Assembly: GCA_031255075.1 (NCBI GenBank) | Contig: JAIRTF010000311.1 | Coordinates: forward strand, 1 to 8,257 | From: Bifidobacteriaceae bacterium | GTDB lineage: Bacteria; Actinomycetota; Actinomycetes; Actinomycetales; WQXJ01 | Direction of reading: 5' to 3' | Length of the DNA: 8,257 nucleotides | Part shown: piece by piece, positions 6,569 to 8,257 of the stretch | How positions within the stretch are numbered: the stretch's first letter is position 1 | How the letters are laid out: each line of letters starts with the position of its first letter | The notes under the pieces: model-generated | Seen by the model: the letters and a program-made list of their open reading frames with translations, nothing else | The model's database searches: none | Told to the model about the DNA's origin: nothing | Program-made: the position numbers and the translations under genes

Positions 6569-6758
6569 CGTCCAATTCTGGCGCACCCCGCAGCCGCACC
6601 CGACCACCGCCCAGGCGTGGCCGTAAGGGCCAGCGCCTCGGCGGCTCAGTCGCCATCAGGGCTTTGAACAGACCCCGGGCGGGTCCGTAGGGGCCAGATC
6701 CTCGCCTCTCCAATCCCGCGGCCTTCGCAGCGGCCAGCATCTCCTCCAGTTTGCTCAC
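6569..6758 (-). other. Leader region before the lipoprotein gene with an uncertain overlapping reading frame
   Basis: A minus-strand frame starts GTG at 6758, sharing a GTGA overlap with the stop of the stub at 6755-6805. It begins MSKLEEMLAAAKAAGLERRG, a plausible helix, and runs on into the lipoprotein gene in another frame as far as 5985. Its later part is Arg/Gly-rich and looks like a GC-driven shadow. The first 40-60 residues could be a real small protein that lost its stop, the remains of a gene, or chance. I recognise no family. The region also holds the imperfect direct repeats at 6610-6706. Confidence 0.3.
6610..6706. repeat. Two imperfect 33-bp direct repeats, 64 bp apart
   Basis: Copies at 6610-6642 and 6674-6706 agree at about 26 of 33 positions around the shared core (plus strand) ccgta-gggccag--cctcg. 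Read on the minus strand, both contain CTGGCCC-TACGG, in different reading frames because 64 is not a multiple of three. In their own frames they give related peptides, LERRGSGPYGPA and LSRRGAGPYGHA. They lie just upstream of the lipoprotein start and may be a local duplication or paired binding sites. Confidence 0.45.
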
Positions 6759-6805
6759 CCACGCCGCTCTAGCAACGCCTCTTCAATGGCGGTGCGCCGA
6801 GTGCG
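6755..6805 (-). pseudogene. Possible 3' stub of a gene cut by the adjacent element
   Basis: On the minus strand 16 codons read RTRRTAIEEALLERRG and stop at 6755-6757, overlapping the next GTG in a GTGA arrangement typical of operons. Upstream in frame there is a TGA at 6806-6808, inside the left end of the transposon-like element, and no start codon. It looks like the tail of a gene whose body was displaced, but it is short and its identity cannot be told. Confidence 0.25.
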
Positions 6806-6948
6806 TCATTTTGTACCCCGAAAGGCGGTGAGACTGTCATTCTGTGCCTTCAGCCAGCCAAACCTCCTGGTCGAGGCAGGCATCCCAGCCGCGAACCGAC
6901 CCAAAACGGCAGTCTCAGCGCCGCCCAAGACACAAAATGGCAGTCTCA
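6798..6948. mobile_element. MITE-like element or transposon-end pair with four 18-bp sites
   Basis: Four copies of a site close to TGAGACTGYCATTTTGTG occur in this 151-bp stretch. Two are direct on the plus strand (6798-6815, degenerate in its first half, and 6829-6846) and two on the minus strand (6900-6917 and 6931-6948). Copies in each arm are 31 bp apart, so the arms 6798-6846 and 6900-6948 form a 49-bp imperfect inverted repeat (32 of 49 positions match). Paired sub-terminal sites like this are known from ends of IS21-family and related elements, where transposase binds several sites. The 53 bases between the arms hold no transposase or gene. This suggests a non-autonomous miniature element or a deleted insertion sequence. 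No clear target-site duplication was found. The family assignment is inference only. Confidence 0.6.
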
Positions 6949-7048
6949 ACACCCGCGCGCCCCAGGGTGGAAGGGAAGACGGGTCGATGATTGGGCTGAA
7001 CTCTGCTGGCCTTGGCCCTGCCGACGGAATTGCCTGGGCGCCACGGTT
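6949..7048. other. Intergenic stretch with no recognised feature
   Basis: Together with the element at 6798-6948 and the stub at 6755-6805, this completes a roughly 300-base zone without a full gene between the lipoprotein leader and the cobalamin adenosyltransferase. No reading frame here resembles a known protein and no RNA or strong hairpin was seen. Confidence 0.5.
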
Positions 7049-7054
7049 TAGGGT
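7049..7054 (+). promoter_or_regulatory. Possible -10 element for a leaderless transcript
   Basis: TAGGGT fits the actinobacterial -10 pattern TAnnnT and lies six bases before the ATG at 7061, the spacing seen for leaderless mRNAs in this phylum. No convincing -35 is present. The same bases include AGGG (7050-7053), which could instead serve as a ribosome site seven bases from the ATG, so the two readings compete. Confidence 0.35.
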
Positions 7055-7060
7055 TGCGGC

Positions 7061-7636
7061 ATGGTTGTTTTGTCGAGGATCACCACTCAGGGCGGCGATG
7101 AGGGCATGACTCACTTGGGCGACATGACGCGTGTGCCGAAGGCGGACCCTTTGATTGAGGCCATCGGCGCTGTGGCCGAAGCCAACGCCGCGATTGGCCT
7201 GGCCCGCGCGCATGACCTTGGCGAACGTGTTGACGGGTGGGCGCAGACGCTTCAGCAGCAGCTGTTTGACTTGGGTGCGGACTTGGCCACCCCCCTGCCC
7301 TCGCCGGAGACTGAGGGCCGCCCAGTCCCGCGCATTTCTTCCAGCACGGTGGCCGAATGGGAAGAGATCACTGAGTTACTGGCAAGTGAACTCGGCCCGC
7401 TGCGCTCCTTCGTGTTGCCGGGCGGGCCGCCGGCCGCCGCCTATCTGCACTTTGCCACCACCGTGGTTCGCCGCGCTGAACGAGCCGCCTGGCGCGCCGC
7501 AGCCGAGCGTGGAATTGACCAACCAGGCGGCTTGGCCCGCCTGGCCCTCATCTACCTGAACCGCATCTCTGACGTCCTGTTCCAGATGGCCCGCAGCGCT
7601 GCTGCCCAGCCCCCTGAACTCTGGCACCACCAATAG
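7061..7636 (+). CDS. PduO-type cob(I)alamin adenosyltransferase, divergent active site
   Basis: This 191-residue protein has the length and order of motifs of PduO/MMAB-type ATP:cob(I)alamin adenosyltransferases, which form trimers and transfer adenosine from ATP to cobalamin to make coenzyme B12. It shows the N-terminal SRITTQGGDEGMTHLGDMTRV (5-25), LQQQLFDLGADLATP (64-78), LRSFVLPGGPPAAAYLH (114-130), VVRRAERAAW (135-144) and IYLNRISDVLFQMAR (164-178). The RRAER and LNRISD motifs and Phe117 before LPGG are kept. The N-terminal ATP loop, usually YTRTGDDGTT, reads TTQGGDEGMT. The usual VDELN motif reads VAEAN, so its conserved Asp is Ala39. These changes could reduce or alter activity. ATG at 7061 is followed at once by the family's first strand. 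It stands alone on the plus strand and converges on the surface-protein gene. Confidence 0.88.
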   Translation: MVVLSRITTQGGDEGMTHLGDMTRVPKADPLIEAIGAVAEANAAIGLARAHDLGERVDGWAQTLQQQLFDLGADLATPLPSPETEGRPVPRISSSTVAEWEEITELLASELGPLRSFVLPGGPPAAAYLHFATTVVRRAERAAWRAAAERGIDQPGGLARLALIYLNRISDVLFQMARSAAAQPPELWHHQ

Positions 7637-7735
7637 GCCCTTTCCAGCCAACTACCGCAGTTCCCCCAAGCTTCACCAACACCAGAGCACAGCGCCTCGC
7701 CCACGAAGGCCGATGCCGCCTGGTCCAGTTGGGCA

Positions 7736-7761
7736 GGTGGGGTGTGGTTGGTCACCCCACC
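7736..7761. terminator. Perfect 9-bp hairpin between convergent genes (bidirectional terminator)
   Basis: GGTGGGGTG (7736-7744) pairs exactly with CACCCCACC (7753-7761) around an 8-base loop, 99 bases after the adenosyltransferase stop and 17 bases after the convergent surface-protein stop. There is no T-tract on either strand. The position and strong stem favour a shared terminator. Confidence 0.6.
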
Positions 7762-7778
7762 AACACCGAACAAGGGGC

Positions 7779-8257
7779 CTACGACTCGCGGCCGCGGCGG
7801 CGCACCGCCACCATTAGCAGGCTACCGAGGAGCAACAAGACCAGACCAGCAGCACCGATAGCCAACGGAGCACTGGCACCAGTGAACGGCAAACCACCAG
7901 TACCAGACTGACCACCACCGCTGCCCTGGCCACCTGTTCCGCCTTGGCCACCAGAACCACCCTGGCCACCTGTTCCGCCTGGGCCGCCGGTGCCAGCACC
8001 CTGGATCACAAACGAAGTCTCAACCGTGCCAGACATTAGACCAGTCACCACCACACGATGACTGCCCAGATCAACCGTCGGAGGAACCAACCAAGTGAAC
8101 GACACATTGCCTGAACCATCCGCATTCATCGGCTCCATCAAGATCGGGTCGGAATACATCACCCCTCCCAACTCCTCAAAAGGTTGGAAGTTCACACCCA
8201 TCACGGTTTGACTACCACCCGGAGCCAACACCGAAGACGCGGCCTGCAAATACGGCA
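7779..8257 (-). CDS. LPXTG-anchored cell-wall surface protein, C-terminal part (N-terminus outside window)
   Basis: The visible 159 residues are the end of a sortase substrate. The C-terminus has LPFTG, a hydrophobic helix (APLAIGAAGLVLLLLGSLLM) and a positive tail (RRRGRES), the standard cell-wall sorting signal. Before it lies a linker of about 34 residues of Gly, Gln, Ser and Thr only, probably spanning the peptidoglycan. Further upstream, SVLAPGGSQTVMGVNFQPFEE... through HRVVVTGLMSGTVETSFVIQ resembles a bacterial Ig-like beta-sandwich repeat of surface proteins, with the usual GG..V.V.G..F opening and G.H.VV.TG close. The frame is open to the right edge, and an internal TTG at 8249 is not a real start. 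The ligand and the rest of the protein are unknown. It is convergent with the adenosyltransferase gene. Confidence 0.88.
   Translation of the reverse strand, partial: PYLQAASSVLAPGGSQTVMGVNFQPFEELGGVMYSDPILMEPMNADGSGNVSFTWLVPPTVDLGSHRVVVTGLMSGTVETSFVIQGAGTGGPGGTGGQGGSGGQGGTGGQGSGGGQSGTGGLPFTGASAPLAIGAAGLVLLLLGSLLMVAVRRRGRES
7924..7980 (-). repeat. Exact 21-bp direct repeat inside the Gly-rich linker
   Basis: Positions 7924-7944 and 7960-7980 are identical and 36 bp (12 codons) apart, so the repeat keeps frame and encodes the same GGTGGQG-type peptide twice. Such repeats can grow or shrink by slippage, changing linker length. Confidence 0.75.

Noticed and set aside
5697..6626. 309-codon plus-strand open frame
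   Set aside because: It is exactly antisense to the GH3 lipoprotein gene, whose motifs are clear; Ala/Ser/Pro-rich shadow.
5985..6758. 257-codon minus-strand open frame as a full gene
   Set aside because: Most of it overlaps the lipoprotein gene in another frame and turns Gly/Arg-rich. Only its first part may be of interest and is listed as uncertain.
6798..6948. CRISPR array
   Set aside because: The repeats are in opposite orientations in pairs, only four copies exist, and spacing is 13 bp within each arm, unlike CRISPR spacers.
6806..7213. 135-codon minus-strand open frame across the transposon-like element
   Set aside because: It runs through the element and antisense to the start of the adenosyltransferase, with no known motif.

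Overview
The window comes from a high-GC Gram-positive bacterium, almost certainly an actinomycete (Actinomycetota). The evidence is the GC-rich third codon positions, GTG and TTG starts, a NucS/EndoMS mismatch endonuclease (the actinobacterial and archaeal route), a short zinc-site protein typical of actinobacteria, an LPXTG sortase-anchored protein, and GC-rich hairpins without T-tracts at convergent gene ends. No species can be named. No rRNA, tRNA, CRISPR array or intact transposase gene was seen.

Left part (1-3614): a surface-polysaccharide locus. On the minus strand lie a GT4-like glycosyltransferase, a WbpD/WlbB-type left-handed beta-helix N-acetyltransferase, and the N-terminal 113 residues of a DegT/DnrJ/EryC1/StrS (WbpE-like) aminotransferase that runs off the left edge. 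The last two fit consecutive steps in making a UDP-2,3-diacetamido-2,3-dideoxy-uronic acid. A second GT4 glycosyltransferase is transcribed divergently from a 57-bp intergenic region. Together they look like sugar-nucleotide synthesis plus assembly of a cell-wall polysaccharide.

Middle part (3618-6758): a minus-strand cluster running GH3 beta-N-acetylhexosaminidase-like lipoprotein, NucS (1-nt TGATG overlap), a four-helix membrane protein of unknown function, and a 96-residue zinc-site protein of the family often misnamed 'ATP/GTP-binding protein'. It converges on the plus-strand glycosyltransferase at a shared hairpin.

Right part (6759-8257): a junction zone holding a 151-bp element shaped like a transposon or MITE, with four copies of an 18-bp site (two direct in each arm, spaced 31 bp, arms inverted). 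It sits next to a 16-codon coding stub. Then comes a plus-strand PduO-type cobalamin adenosyltransferase with several altered active-site positions and a possibly leaderless promoter. A perfect 9-bp hairpin separates it from the convergent 3' part of an LPXTG-anchored surface protein with a Gly-rich linker, which runs off the right edge.

The best candidates for something new are the four-site element, the divergent cobalamin adenosyltransferase, the GH3 lipoprotein without the usual catalytic His loop that is coupled to nucS, and the repeat-bearing leader upstream of it. I found no clear multi-gene system that is wholly unknown.
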